Shown: piece after piece, positions 33,833 through 44,692 of the stretch
Layout: every line of letters begins with the position of its first letter
Numbering within the stretch: the stretch's first letter is position 1
Assembly (NCBI RefSeq): GCF_008831285.2
Contig: NW_022204637.1
Location: 1-50,613, forward strand
Direction of reading: 5' to 3'
DNA length: 50,613 bases
Origin: Nymphaea colorata
Lineage: Eukaryota > Streptophyta > Magnoliopsida > Nymphaeales > Nymphaeaceae
The notes under the pieces: model-generated
Seen by the model: only the letters and a program-made list of their open reading frames with translations
Told to the model about the DNA's origin: nothing
The model's database searches: none
Program-made: the position numbers and the translations under genes

Positions 33833-34598
33833 ATGCACCTGGAACGGTCATTTGGCACAACTCCCAAATCCCCCTTGGAGAAATACGATGCCCTTAACGA
33901 TAAATTCGCTTCTTTTTACTTCAACGGATATGGGGTCAAGAAGCACCTAAAAAAGCTGAGAAAAGTAGCATGGTTGAAACGTAGGTGATAGAATTGGAAC
34001 CACATAAAAAGGGATATCGACAGTATACGGAATTACTCAATCAGAAACTTACGCAGCTTGAATTGACGAACAGGCAGCCAAATGCAGAATTAAACCTTAC
34101 GAACAGTCACTAAAACCAGCATCTCTGAATAAACTTCGGAAAATACAGAATTTCTTTGAAGACGGCAGGTCAAAGGAACAAAGCAACACCCTCCAACCGG
34201 AAGCTTTCAAGAGATAATCAACTCTGCTCAAAAATCTACCCAAAATATCGAAATCAAACCAAAACATCAGTAGAAATTCTGAATTACCTTTGTAATCGAC
34301 TTCAGTGAGAAGTTGGAGAAAGACATCAAAAGCATCAGCACTGCAGAAAAGCTAAGCAAGAGCCTTTACAAGGGAAAGAAATTGTCAGTCAACAGAGATC
34401 GTAGTGAAAAGGTGATAAACCTTAACAAGAGCACCCTTTACAAAAACCAGAAATCACGATTGAGGACCAGTTGAAGGAAGTTAAACATGATGATTTCGTT
34501 AACTTCCTCAAAAAGAGACAGGAGGAGCTGCTAGGAGCTAAGAAGACACTAAAAGCCGGATCAAAAGCTAGTCGATAGAGGAGGAGATCACCACTTGA
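33833..34598 (+). CDS. Unrecognised basic protein, about 248 aa
   Basis: ATG 33833 (MHLERSFGTTPKSPLEKYD), a 20-nt intron at 33965-33984 and frame changes near 34110, 34298 and 34440. The product is Lys/Ser/Asn-rich with coiled-coil stretches (KASLNKLRKIQNFFEDG-like; DQLKEVKHDDFVNFLKKRQ). The end at TGA 34596-34598 is tentative. It converges with SPCS1, 54 bp between stops. It shares a 138-bp divergent promoter with the F-BAR/TBC gene. Confidence 0.5.
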
Positions 34599-34652
34599 TT
34601 TATATTCCCAGTCACTCATCTTTAAAATAGGAGCATAATTGCGATCAGATCA

Positions 34653-34995
34653 TCATTTCTTGGTCTTTTCCTTCTCGCTGGCGGGTCTGAACTGAGGGAG
34701 AGGGTTGCTCCACCAAGGAGCCTGTCCGGGAAGCACCACCTAAATAACTCCAGCCTTACGAGGTAGCTGATCACCATGGAGGCCACGTTGAGTAGACACA
34801 GATGAAAACTGCTGGAGTTGCCATGCCACAAGGTAGGAAAGCTATATCGATGATGTGGTACGATGGCGACTAGGATGATGAAGCCCTTGAAGAGCTTTTC
34901 TGCCTTGGCCTGCGAGACGTGATCCTAGGTGATAGAAGTTTTACCATTTCGTGGATGGAGCGCATGAGCTTGTACTGAAAAGAATCCTCTGACAT
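34653..34995 (-). CDS. SPCS1: SPCS1 (Spc1/Spc12), signal peptidase complex subunit 1
   Basis: A protein of about 93 aa. DHVSQAKAEKLFKGFIILVAI matches the diagnostic N-terminal part of SPCS1 (DY..QKLAEQ..Q.II). Two membrane helices follow, and the second ends in LPGQAPWWSNPLPQF, like the PPW...NPLKWLP end of the family. Three 20-nt introns at 34740-34759, 34842-34861 and 34925-34944; an extra T near 34815 breaks the frame. SPCS1 binds SEC11 and limits the cutting of membrane segments. Start ATG 34995. Confidence 0.88.
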
Positions 34996-35066
34996 ATCAC
35001 CACTTTGTATTAGATTATGATGTGTAGGGCTATGAATGAGTAGTTCCATATAAAAACGTGCAAATA

Positions 35067-35481
35067 TCATTTTGGACGGCACTCAAAATACATAATATTG
35101 CTGAAGTGGAACGCAATTCTGTTGAAATCTGTAAGTTTTTCACAGTGGTAACTCATCAGGACTGCCTCTTCCTTGTCCATTTTTACGTAGAGGATGAAGC
35201 AGTAGTATTGCTCCTCTACTAACTCATCAGCCTTTTCCACTTCGATTATGTTGACGGTGCCGGTCTCATCACTTAGCGTCGCCAATGTCCTTCCCTGCAT
35301 TGGCTTCAAATGCGCTATCCGTCCAATCACCTCAATCCTTCCCGCTTTTGAGCAGCCTAGCGATTACTGATCAATTGTTCAACTTGTTTGAGGCACATGG
35401 GGTGGGTACCACGCTGATAGACTTTGTCTTGGTTTCCCTGACGGTGTTGGTCTCTTCGCTTTCGAGCGGGTTGAACTGCAT
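35067..35481 (-). CDS. RPA2: RPA32-like OB-fold protein (replication protein A subunit 2), about 138 aa
   Basis: After a short Glu/Thr-rich N-terminus (MQFNPLESEETNTVRETK) come VVPTPMCLKQVEQLI and RIEVIGRIAHLKPMQGRT, the opening strands of the RPA32 OB fold, then LSDETGTVNIIEV and TDFNRIAFHFSNIMYFE, its end. RPA binds single-stranded DNA in replication and repair. The gene stops right after the OB fold, so the winged-helix C-terminal domain of animal RPA32 is absent; a short telomerase-associated RPA2-like subunit is an alternative. Two missing-base breaks near 35410 and 35355, both at homopolymers. Start codons of this gene and the next plus gene are 39 bp apart. Confidence 0.75.
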
Positions 35482-35520
35482 CGAAGTAATTTATAAGCAG
35501 CATCAGTCATAATTATATAC

Positions 35521-36968
35521 ATGAGCAAAAAACTGTGGCAGGCTATTGGAAAGTGGACGAATAGCACCTCAGCTTATCAACACCCCGAAGAAAAATTAAA
35601 CGCTGCCCATCGACCCTCCAGCAATAAAAATACGGAAAAGAGTGGTGATGAGGCTGATGGACAGGACTGTCCGATTGGCTTCTTAATGGAGTCATCACAT
35701 CATAACAACTCCTCTGCTAGAGACGATAGCGATACGTCTAAGAGGCGCATCCAGCCTGATATTTCATCGAGATATAGAGCTGCGAAAGTGAACCTATTAG
35801 CTCTAAGGCAAGCAATAAAGACATCCCTTGGTGCTCCTCCAAGTTCTATATTGAAAAGAATTTCAGAAAGAAAGTCAAAGGCATGGACCAGCAGACCAAG
35901 GCGTTACAAGCAAACATCTCCATCCTTAGATCAGGCATCGCTAACGAGGTGGAAACCTTGAAGGCAGAAATACTGGCCACGATGAATAAAATTTATAATC
36001 AATTCAGTAAGTAACAGCAAAAGCATCTGGAAATGGCTACCTGCCAAAAATGTGAACACAGCAAGGCGATGATCGACCTGCTCACCAGGCAATGCTGGGA
36101 ACTGGAGGGTATGCTCAAGCAAAAAACAGCGGAACTGGAAAAGGCCAACAGGCCGGAATTGATGTATTCAGAGAAGATAATCCCATGAAAAGAATAGAAA
36201 GTCCTTACTGCAGTAAAGAGGAGAAGCAATTAAGCGGCTGAAAGCAGAAGTTGAGGATTTGAAAGAAGAAAATGAAAGCCTTTACCAAGAATTGCACGCT
36301 AAGGATGATAAATTGAAGGATTTGGAAAACCAGTACAAAAATAGTCTTATATCATTTAAGAGCTAAATCGAGGCCATCAACGAAGCATGTTACGATAAGA
36401 TTTAAAGAGTAATCCAAGAGAAGGCAAATACTGAGTCTGAATATCGTATTCTGCAGGAGAAGTACCAAAGCTTGCAGGAAAACTATGAACAGGAACAACT
36501 CAAAAGAAATAACAAAAGATACTTGACTCAGCTTCCATAACCCATTATTGGGTACTCTCCAGTGCTGTGGAGCTGCAGACCGCCTTCAATAAGTATAATA
36601 CATTAAAAACGATGATACTTTGCCTACTGTCCAACCAGAGAACCACACATCAAAACACCAGTTCTCTCGTCAATCTCGAACTAACGCATAGCACTCCCCT
36701 CAACTGGTAGCCGCCTAAAGTTCAAAAGTCCGTCCATGCAGCTACCTACATTCCATTATCAGATAATCCTCATTATTTCCCCGCCAAGAACAAGACCTTC
36801 GACCTCACCACAAAGTTGAAATCCAAGGAATACTTCGAGAGCACCCCGCAATCTCGCAAAAGCAGGAATACGTCTGAATGCTCCTTCGAAAGCGCATTTT
36901 AGAAATTGGCAGAGATTCAGAAGGACGTCCGCAAGGAAATTAATCGTTCAAAAAAGAGCTATAAGTGA
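35521..36968 (+). CDS. Coiled-coil protein, about 480 aa
   Basis: ATG 35521 (MSKKLWQAIGKWTNST) to TGA 36966-36968 with frame changes near 35765, 36160, 36215 and 36540. A disordered acidic N-terminus is followed by a long coiled coil (GIANEVETLKAEILATMNKI; VEDLKEENESLYQELHAKDD) with one CQKCEH pair inside, and a basic Ser-rich C-terminus (FDLTTKLKSKEYFESTPQ). Likely structural or ciliary; no family recognised. Confidence 0.62.
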
Positions 36969-37285
36969 TCAGATTATAATATACTTATACTCTTTGTAGT
37001 TGACACGAGTAGCTTACTCAAATCTTCCAAAGCGCCCTCTCTCTCTCCTATCCTAAGGCTGAGGCCTTCCATATTGCCCTGGTGGGCATGGCAGGTACAA
37101 GGAGAAGAAGTTAAGAGTCGTTGTTCTGGGTATAGAAAGGGGATGTCAGTTGGCTAAGTGAGTCCAGAGGATCAGATAGGAGGATTGGTGGAAGTTTTAT
37201 GGGTGGATGGGTGGGAGTGCGGGGCGGGTACGTTTTAAAGGCGAATCAACAATCGAACTTAGTATAATAAATAATCAGGGAGAAG
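36969..37285. other. Intergenic region
   Basis: 317 bp with an AT-rich start, a GC-rich middle with a CT-rich run (37035-37050) and G-rich sequence around 37120-37230. No coding frame, repeat or RNA gene recognised. It must carry the promoter of the gene at 37286. Confidence 0.5.
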
Positions 37286-38414
37286 ATGGAAGAGCGCAGC
37301 AGGCGAGGCCGGTACCTGGACGTTTCTGAGTACATTCTGAAGGAATACTCTCCGATGAGCAAGGCGATGAGCGCCGACTTCCGCCACTCCGAAAGGGTAG
37401 GTCCATTTGCCTATGAGTCCACGGGGAGCATAACGCACAGCATCTCCCCGGGCTCATATTTTCACTTCTGCTTGCTTTACTCAGGGTCTGCTATAGCGTC
37501 ACGTGACGCCCGAGATTGCGCCTATCGACCACGATGCCTCCACGCTCAAGATTACGCCTTTTCTTAATGGTTTATTGGAGTTAGCCGATGAGCAACTTGA
37601 TGACTTCTTGCTGGATGCTGGTGCTATGAACGAGGGGCGGCGCGAGCGTGGGCGGGGTGAGCGGAGACGACGCAGGAGCAACTCCCTTGTGCTGCTACAC
37701 TTTGAGGACGAGCTTGAGGGCATCATGGAGGAGTCAGATTACGAAGTCAACTCCTTGGGTTCCTCGCACAGCCACTCCGCGGAGCGAGAGGAGGAAGAGG
37801 AGGATGCCGATGGCAGTTGTCCCGAGTCGGACAGGCCCTCTGAACTTAACCAGCACCAGCTGCAGACGCAGACTGAATACAGAGAGAAGCTGCAGAAGTA
37901 CTTGAGGGAGCCGAAGGCCACGCTCCTGAGGGAGATTTTGCGCCTCGCTGACGCCAAGGGCTAATTAAATTAGAATTAAAAATTAGAAAATATTAAAAAA
38001 ACAATTTAATCGTATATCGTCGATTTTTAGCAGCCAAGCTTTGAAGACGCCTGGACCGAAATTGTTCTCCCCCTGAAGGAAAAAGTGCAGCTTATCACTG
38101 AGGGTATCGAATTAAGTTTCCGTAAGCGCATCGGCAGCCTGTCATTCGAGCAACGTCGTCTCAAGTTACTCAAGTACCTGTAGAAAAAGTAACCATTTTC
38201 TAAAGTAGACGCATGCGGAATGGAGAAAGAAGGTCAGCTACGATTGCAGAAAGAAGGTGGCGATAGCAGACTCAGGATCAAGGGTAAATTTGTGACACGA
38301 GAGCAAGTATGCTCGCAGTTGGGATTGGTAGACCTGGACCAGTACACAGGAGACGAGCTCAAGGAGATGCTGGAGAGAAAGATGGAGGAGGCAAGGGAAA
38401 AGAGCGTGGAGTGA
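37286..38414 (+). CDS. Unrecognised acidic/basic protein, about 375 aa
   Basis: ATG 37286 (MEERSRRGRYLDVSEYIL) to TGA 38412-38414. One frame change near 37430 (GGGG, probably one G too many). After it the frame is open for almost 1 kb. The product has an Arg-rich run (RRERGRGERRRRRS), an acidic run (EREEEEEDADG), then helical regions (TEYREKLQKYLREPK; SFEDAWTEIVLPLKEKVQLI) and a C-terminal KGKFVTREQVCSQLGL. An AT-rich patch at 37965-38030 stays in frame as a Glu/Asn/Lys linker but could hide an intron. No family recognised. Confidence 0.6.
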
Positions 38415-38483
38415 CCGCCAAATGCTTCTCCATTTTTTAGACTTGAAATTTTTGAGCAAAATTTATGCATATCAAGCATTTAG

Positions 38484-39616
38484 TCACTTTCGCTCGTTGC
38501 GTAGGTTCTCTACTGGCGAGCAGAAACCGATCTTCTCGAAAAAACTCATTTTGCGTTGCTTCCGAAAATGAAGCTTTGTCCTCCCCTTCTGGTACTCCTC
38601 CTGGTCCACTATCTCGGCTCGTTCTACTTATACGATGTTCCGAACTTTGCGTGCATATCGACAAGTACAAGCGCCTTTTTCTCCTGCTCCACCCTGATAA
38701 GGCATGCCTGCGGGAAACTGAAAGTTAATTGACTACAATGGTGCTCTCCAGGCTTCTTCCTACTTGTATTTCCTTTACAACTGCTAGATCTATGGCATAG
38801 ACGATAGAAGGGTCACTGTTGAGCTGCATCACCACGTATTCTTAAAGTTCTCCAGGCTGAGCTCCAAAGACGCGTCTGACAATACGATCTAAACGGTAGA
38901 GGGCATGGCACACCTCGCATGTGAATGCTTTTGCATAGGCATAATAGACTCCATTTGCAGTCGCTAGTGATCCAGAACTCCACTGCGTTTCTTGATCCAC
39001 TCGATGAGGCATTCTTCGTGGATGTATTTGGCAGACCCAGCACAGTCGCACACAGCTAGGAAGGGATTCTGATGATCGATGGTCTTGCTGTAGCAAAAGC
39101 GACATGCTGGATTGGTCTCGACCATGGAGGCCTTCGCCTGCTAGGAGTAGAAAGAACAGGCGAAGACACTCTGACGCTATGAAATTTTCGGTTCAGCGAT
39201 TTGTTAATAGTGATTTTTTGTTCGACTGGCTTTCCAAAAGATACGTAAGATTTCCACTGTGGCCTTCCCAAGTCGTATCTTATCCCCTTCCTGGAGCTTA
39301 TAGCCACTTTCCTTACGTGGAACGATGAGGCAAAGAGGTTCTCGATCACCTTATTCTTGCAAATTGTTGACAAAGAAGTGGCCTTCACTCTGGTCTATTC
39401 TTAGCAGAGGGAGGCAGCTCTCTAGATTGCCTTTCTTCTTCCAATCCTTGTTATCAACGAATGTCAACTAGTAGTTAAGTTCGTTGCGAAGGAGCATCCC
39501 AGAGGACTTGACGGTTATCTTCTAATGATTGCTATTGCCCTTCACTTCGAATAGTCAAATAAGCCGTAGCATTATTCTCGTTCCCAAGTCTGATAATTTA
39601 TCTATATGTAGTTCAT
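38484..39616 (-). CDS. FHA-RINGv-FHA protein, putative E3 ubiquitin ligase
   Basis: Order: a first FHA-type domain ending GYKLQEGDKIRLGKATVEI; a RINGv (RING-CH) zinc finger with CRFCYS, CDCAGSAKYIHEECLIEW and FTCEVC supplying the C4HC3 ligands; then a second FHA domain with VGRSLESTIVVNE, LSVSRRHA and AKFGTSY. FHA domains bind phosphothreonine peptides and RINGv domains recruit E2 enzymes, so it probably ubiquitinates phosphorylated partners. No membrane helices, unlike most MARCH proteins. Frame breaks near 39545, 38960, 38690 and 38640. The start at 39616 and the C-terminus are tentative. A plus-strand HPDK motif here is antisense. Confidence 0.78.
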
Positions 39617-39748
39617 AGTTAATAAGTAAACTATTATATTAAAACCTTTTGCAATTTATAAAAGTTACTCTGTTTTGGCAATACCAATGCAATTTTATAA
39701 CTTTTACTTCATATAGAATTTTGAGAATTATAATTATAGAGTTCAACA

Positions 39749-41663
39749 ATGAATAAGAAGCCTCTTTAAAAGCTCACCCACAACTCCAACTACAACCAGG
39801 AGCTTTTCGGATTGGCGAGGGGAGTTGTTCAAAATTGCCAGCAATTATTGAGTAAAAGCGAGGGACTACCCCATGATCAAAAGTCTTCGCTTAAGGAAAA
39901 ACAACAACAATTGGAAAATGCCATCAAAAATGCAATCAACGCGTTTGGAAAGTTCGTCAACATCTCAAAGGCACCCCTTTAAACTGTTGCCGATCACGGA
40001 CTCAACATCTTTGAAGCATCACTGATAACATTTAAACATCAGTTCAAAGATACAAGAGGCGCATAAGAATAGCAAGAACAAAGAAGAAAAGGCAAGGAAG
40101 GAAAATCAAGTAAACAATCACAAAGGCCTCAAGATTTGTATCCATTCATAAAGCCAGCAGCATTCGATTTTCACAATCACTAAAAGAATTTTTAGTTCAT
40201 TAGGACTGAACTCAGCTTGACCAAATCACGCAGCCTGGATGAGCCTTTTTTATATGTCTCTACAGTCCCACAACTTGAGGAGATGATTGATGAGCTAAGC
40301 AGAGAATCATAGGTGGCTGTTGATGTGGAGCACTCTAACAAGAGCTATGAAGGACTTACCTGTTTGATTCAACTTCCTCCAGAAAGAAGGATTATATTGT
40401 TGACGTTTTTCCCATTTGGAAAGAAGTGCCGCAATTGAAGAAGATCATGGAGAATGAAAGCATCATAAAAGTGATGCATGGAGCTGAGATGGATACCAAG
40501 TGGCTGCAGAGGGACTTCAACATACATATCCTCAATCTTTTTGACACCCATAGGGCTTCAAGAGTTCTTGGCTTCCCAAAACTTTCTATGCGTATTTGCT
40601 CAATTACTACTGCAATTAAACAACAGATAAGACATTCCAACTTGCAGACTGGAGGCAAAGGCCTTTAAGCTCATAGATGGTACATTACGCAAGGCTAGAT
40701 ACTCACTATTTGCTTTAAATATTCGATCGTCTTCTTTCTGATTTGCATCAAAAGCTTTGACCATGAGTCTTAATCCAACCGAAGTCATCACTGATGTCTA
40801 TGCATCAAGCTATGAAGTGACTAAGACAGAAGCTTAGCTCTTTGATTACCGACAGAAATAGTTTTATCTTCGACTTCAGAAAGAAACAAAAGAAAAATAA
40901 TTTGGTCTGTTTGAAAAGATTTTCAGTATCTTCGATAGAATAGCAAGGAGCTAAGATATTTCCTTTGATGAGTTAGTAAACCAAAACTTGAGAAGCAAGT
41001 TATTTCCAAAATAAAGTAAATGCTTTATTTGAAATCAAGAGATAATTCCAAGATAAAAATCGATAGATTTTTGTGCATCTTCAAGGAATCTCACCAAAGT
41101 GCCCTCTTCCAACAGTATTTGGTGTAAATAAAAGATTAGCTGGAGTCTTTCTTCAGCAATTACGAAGAACCTGAATAAAAAAATGCCAAAAAGAATAAGA
41201 AGAACAGACTGGTGCATCTGGAGTAATACCAACCTACCCCATTCGATAATGTAGTCCAGAAAAAGACTACTTTTATCAAAGATTTCAAATAGTTCCCACA
41301 GAAAACATACGAAAATCCCAACATAAATCCCTTCTCTATGCTACTTTTTGAGCCATCATGAGTTTCCTTTCCAAAAAAGCAGGATTATCATAAAAGGAAG
41401 ACACAGTTTAGGACCATTAGGCCTAAGCAATGGAATAAGAGTCAGTTGAGGACTAAAACGAAGAACTTGCCCAAGTAGTATAATAACATGCTGAAGAGGG
41501 TGTGATTGAGTTCAAACGCATAAACCCCAACGTGGTCTATACAATCGAGGAAGCAGAAGTTGTCGAGGAAAAACACAAACCACGTAAGAAGAGAAAAGAA
41601 CATGAGTACGAGATCAAGGTCAAGAGCAAGTAGGCCAACATATTTGAACTACTAGATGATTGA
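39749..41663 (+). CDS. RRP6: RRP6-type exosome 3'-5' exoribonuclease
   Basis: About 635 aa. N-terminal helical region, then the DEDD-Y exonuclease domain: VAVDVEHSNKSYEG (Asp-x-Glu of motif I), CLIQL, MHGAEMDTKWLQRDF (motif II), NLFDTHRASRVLGFP, FQLADWRQRPL and YARLDTHYLL (motif III). The C-terminus is Glu-rich then basic (KPRKKRKEHEYE), as in RRP6. RRP6 trims and degrades nuclear RNA with the exosome. I could not place a confident HRDC domain in the following 200 residues. Frame breaks near 40380, 40615, 40755 and 41030. Ends in LLDD at TGA 41661-41663. Confidence 0.9.
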
Positions 41664-41702
41664 TATGTTCTATAAAAAAAAAACGAAAATTCATTTAATT
41701 TA

Positions 41703-42550
41703 ATGAAGACATCACTTCTAACCTCAGCAATGGGGAAAGCCTAATTACTTTGAGTCTGGCCATGAAAACATCAACATTAAACCAACTTTACTGTTCATTC
41801 ATGGAAATCTCAGCTGTCTGATGTGCTGGAATGAAACCATCATAAACCTCAAAAGCCTTGATTACCATAAGATTGCAGTTGACCTGAGAGGTTTTGGCGA
41901 CTCTACCTACAACTAACCTTGCAGTAAGTTCGCGGACTGGGCCAAAGATCTCCTGGACTTCTGCAATATAAAGAAGATTAAAGAGTGCATTGTCATTGGA
42001 TGGAGTTTTGGAGGAGGAGTTGGTATGAAGCTTGCTGAGCTTGCGCCAGAGCTAGTCACTAAGCTCATTCTCACTTGTAGCGTCCCTCACGATGGATTCA
42101 CTCTTTTAACGAATTCGATTCCCTGCAAGACCATGTAGCAGGTAAAAGGAAACCCTTAAATAAATTTCATGGAGAACATTCTCGAGTCAGCTAACAGAGA
42201 GACGTTTACTCTAGTCTTCCAGGAGTTTATCTTGACTCATGCTGAGCATTATCCAATTTAAAATGATATGATAACTGGGATTCTAAAATAGCGATGCTAC
42301 ATTTAGGCTGTTTATGCCCTGGCTAATTCTGATATAAACATCAATTCAGTGAAAGCAAAAGTAATCTCTTTTTTATAAAGGGTCTTGTTATTCATGGAAA
42401 AGAGGATCCGTCATCCCTCTGTAAAATGTAAAGTCTACTGGAGAGTATTTCAAAAATTTTCTTATTTGGGAGCATCATGCGCATATGATTCCCTTTTAAT
42501 GCAACAAAGAATACGCCGAAGCTATCATCAAATTCGTTGAGGAGAAATGA
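41703..42550 (+). CDS. Alpha/beta hydrolase, array copy 1
   Basis: MKTSLL start, oxyanion segment LLFIHGNLS, VDLRGFGDST, nucleophile elbow IGWSFGGGV (Ser) and, after the intron at about 42369-42388, the acid and His regions (GKEDP; EHHAHMIP-like). About 270 aa, the usual length of soluble hydrolases of the epoxide-hydrolase/MhpC group. Substrate unknown. Frame breaks near 41725 and 41745 in the N-terminus and near 42410 make this copy the most damaged. It begins 39 bp after RRP6. Confidence 0.8.
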
Positions 42551-42709
42551 TCATACAAAAAGACTCAAAATCATTAGAAAAATCCTTATTGAATTACTTT
42601 ACGTGTCAAATCGTTAATCCTTTATTTATCTTTTTATTGAGTCTTTATCCTCGATCTTGGGATTGTGTACTATAAAGTTATTATAGGAAAAGATTTGTCG
42701 CTAATAGAT

Positions 42710-43568
42710 ATGACAACATCACTAATTAACCTTAGCAATGGAGAGAGTCTCAACTACTTTGAGCAGGGTATTGAAAATATCAACGCAAAGCCAACCCTGC
42801 TATTCGTTCACGGTAATTTTAGCAACTGGAGTTGGTGGGCATAGACTATCAACGTCCTCAAACACTTCGATTACCACATCATTGCAGTTGATCTGAGAGG
42901 TTTTGGTGACTCTACCTATAACAAGCATTGCAGTAGTTTAGGGGATTGGGCTGAAGATCTCGTGGACTTTTGCAACATCAAAAAGATAAAGGAATGCGTA
43001 GCGATTGGATGGAGTTTCGGCGGAGGAGTCTCAATGAAATTTGCTTAAATTGCACCTGAGTTAGTCACTAAAGTGATCCTTACTTGTAGCGTTTCACATG
43101 AGGATATGTGCTTTTGGGAGAAGGAGGGGTTCCATGCAAGACGATGGAGCAAATAAAGTAGCATCCCAAGATCAAATACATGTAATAGATCTACAAGACA
43201 GGCAATAGGGAAGCTGTCACATTGCTCTTCACTTCTGTGCTTTTGGTCCGTGCCAAAGATTACCCTGTTGAGAAATGCCAAGATATGATTAGTGGAGCTT
43301 TAAAACAAAGAAACTATACAGATCTCATGTTCTCACTGGCTAATAGTGATATTAATCTCCAATCAGTGAAGGCAAAAGTAAGATATCTTATATTAAGGGA
43401 TTGATGATTCATGGAAAGGATGACAATGTGATCCAATTTGACACTGTTAGGGCTACGGGACAATACTTTAAGAATGTTTTAGTTTGGGAAAATCATGCAC
43501 ATATGATCCCTGTCGAAACCATCCAAAACTATGCAGATGAAATTAGGAAATTTGCATAAGAGAAATGA
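42710..43568 (+). CDS. Alpha/beta hydrolase, array copy 2
   Basis: MTTSLINLSNGESLNYFEQG start; LLFVHGNFSNWSWW, VDLRGFGDST, IGWSFGGGV with the nucleophilic Ser, GKDDN with the acid and ENHAHMIPVE with the His. Intron at 43378-43397. A break near 43110 (GGGG/GGAG region). TAA at 43046-43048 and TAG at 42842-42844 fall where the other copies have GAA/GAG Glu codons (FAELAPEL; WWIENI), direct evidence for TAR = Glu. Substrate unknown. Confidence 0.87.
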
Positions 43569-43703
43569 TCGAAAAAAGCATTAATCATTATCATATGGAA
43601 ATAAATTTTAACACATTTTATTGTGCGCATAAATATTTCTATTATGATATTTGGCATTTGTTGATAAATATTCTTTTACTAAAAGGAGGAGTTTTTTTCA
43701 TTG

Positions 43704-44559
43704 ATGACAACTTCATCCATAAACCTTAGCAATGGAGAAAGTCTCAACTACCTTGAGCACGGCATTGAAAATTTGAACAAAAAGCCAACCCTGATCTTCA
43801 TTCACGGGAATATGAGCTGCTGGATGTGGTGGATCGAAAACATCAATTCCCTAAAACAGTACGACTATCACATGATTTCGGTTGATTTGAGAGGTTTTGG
43901 AAGCTCCTCATACAATAAACCATGCACCTGCTTTGGAGATTGGGCTGGAGACCTTGTGGACTTCTGCAAAATCAAAGGCATTAAGGAGTGCATTGCCATA
44001 GGGCATAGCTTTGGAGGAGGTGTTGCCATGAAACTGGCTGAACTTGCTCCTGAATTGGTTAAAAAGGTAGTCCTCACCAGCAGCATTTCCCATTAGGGAT
44101 TCTCGATTTTGAATTAAGAAGGAGTTCCTTGCAAGACAATCTAGCAGATAAAATAAAATCCACAAGTCAAATTCATGGAGGATATCATAAATACATCAAA
44201 CAAACAGTTTTTTATTGACACTTTTGAGAAATTTTTACTAGCTGATGGGAAAAATTTCTCCTTGGAAAAGCGATTAGAATTGATCACCGAGGCTCTGAAG
44301 CAAAGATGTATGCTGATCTGATACTGGCAGTCGCCAATCCTGACATAAATCTGCACCAAATCAAGGCAAAGGTAATTTTTATCATATAAAGGGATTACTA
44401 ATATATGGAAAAGAAGATATAATTGTCCCAATGATTCTGTTAAATCAACGCAGAATATTTAAGAATGTCTCGGTGTGGGAAGGTCATGGCCATATGCTAA
44501 CCATCGAAAACGTACAAAGGTATGCCGAAGAAGTTAGGAAATTTATCGAAGAGGATTGA
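43704..44559 (+). CDS. Alpha/beta hydrolase, array copy 3
   Basis: MTTSSINLSNGESLNYLEHG start and an unbroken first 390 bp; LIFIHGNMSCWMWW, VDLRGFGSSS, IGHSFGGGV (His replaces Trp before the Ser), GKEDI and EGHGHMLTIE. Intron at 44372-44391. Breaks near 44240-44290 and 44440. The altered residue beside the nucleophile suggests this copy may differ in substrate. Confidence 0.85.
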
Positions 44560-44692
44560 TTAAAATTCATATCATTAATTATTATCAAATTCGAATAATT
44601 CCATCTTAAAGGATCTCAAACCTTCTTTTTTCATGTTGTCTATCTTTACGATAAATATCTTTTTATTAATCAGAGGAGAATTATTTTGATTG

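Noticed and set aside
38465-38728. Plus-strand frame with an HPDK motif, suggesting a J-domain protein.
   Set aside because: It is antisense to the second FHA domain of the minus-strand RINGv gene, whose motifs (VGRS, SVSRRHA, FGTS) are far more specific; no other J-domain helices fit.
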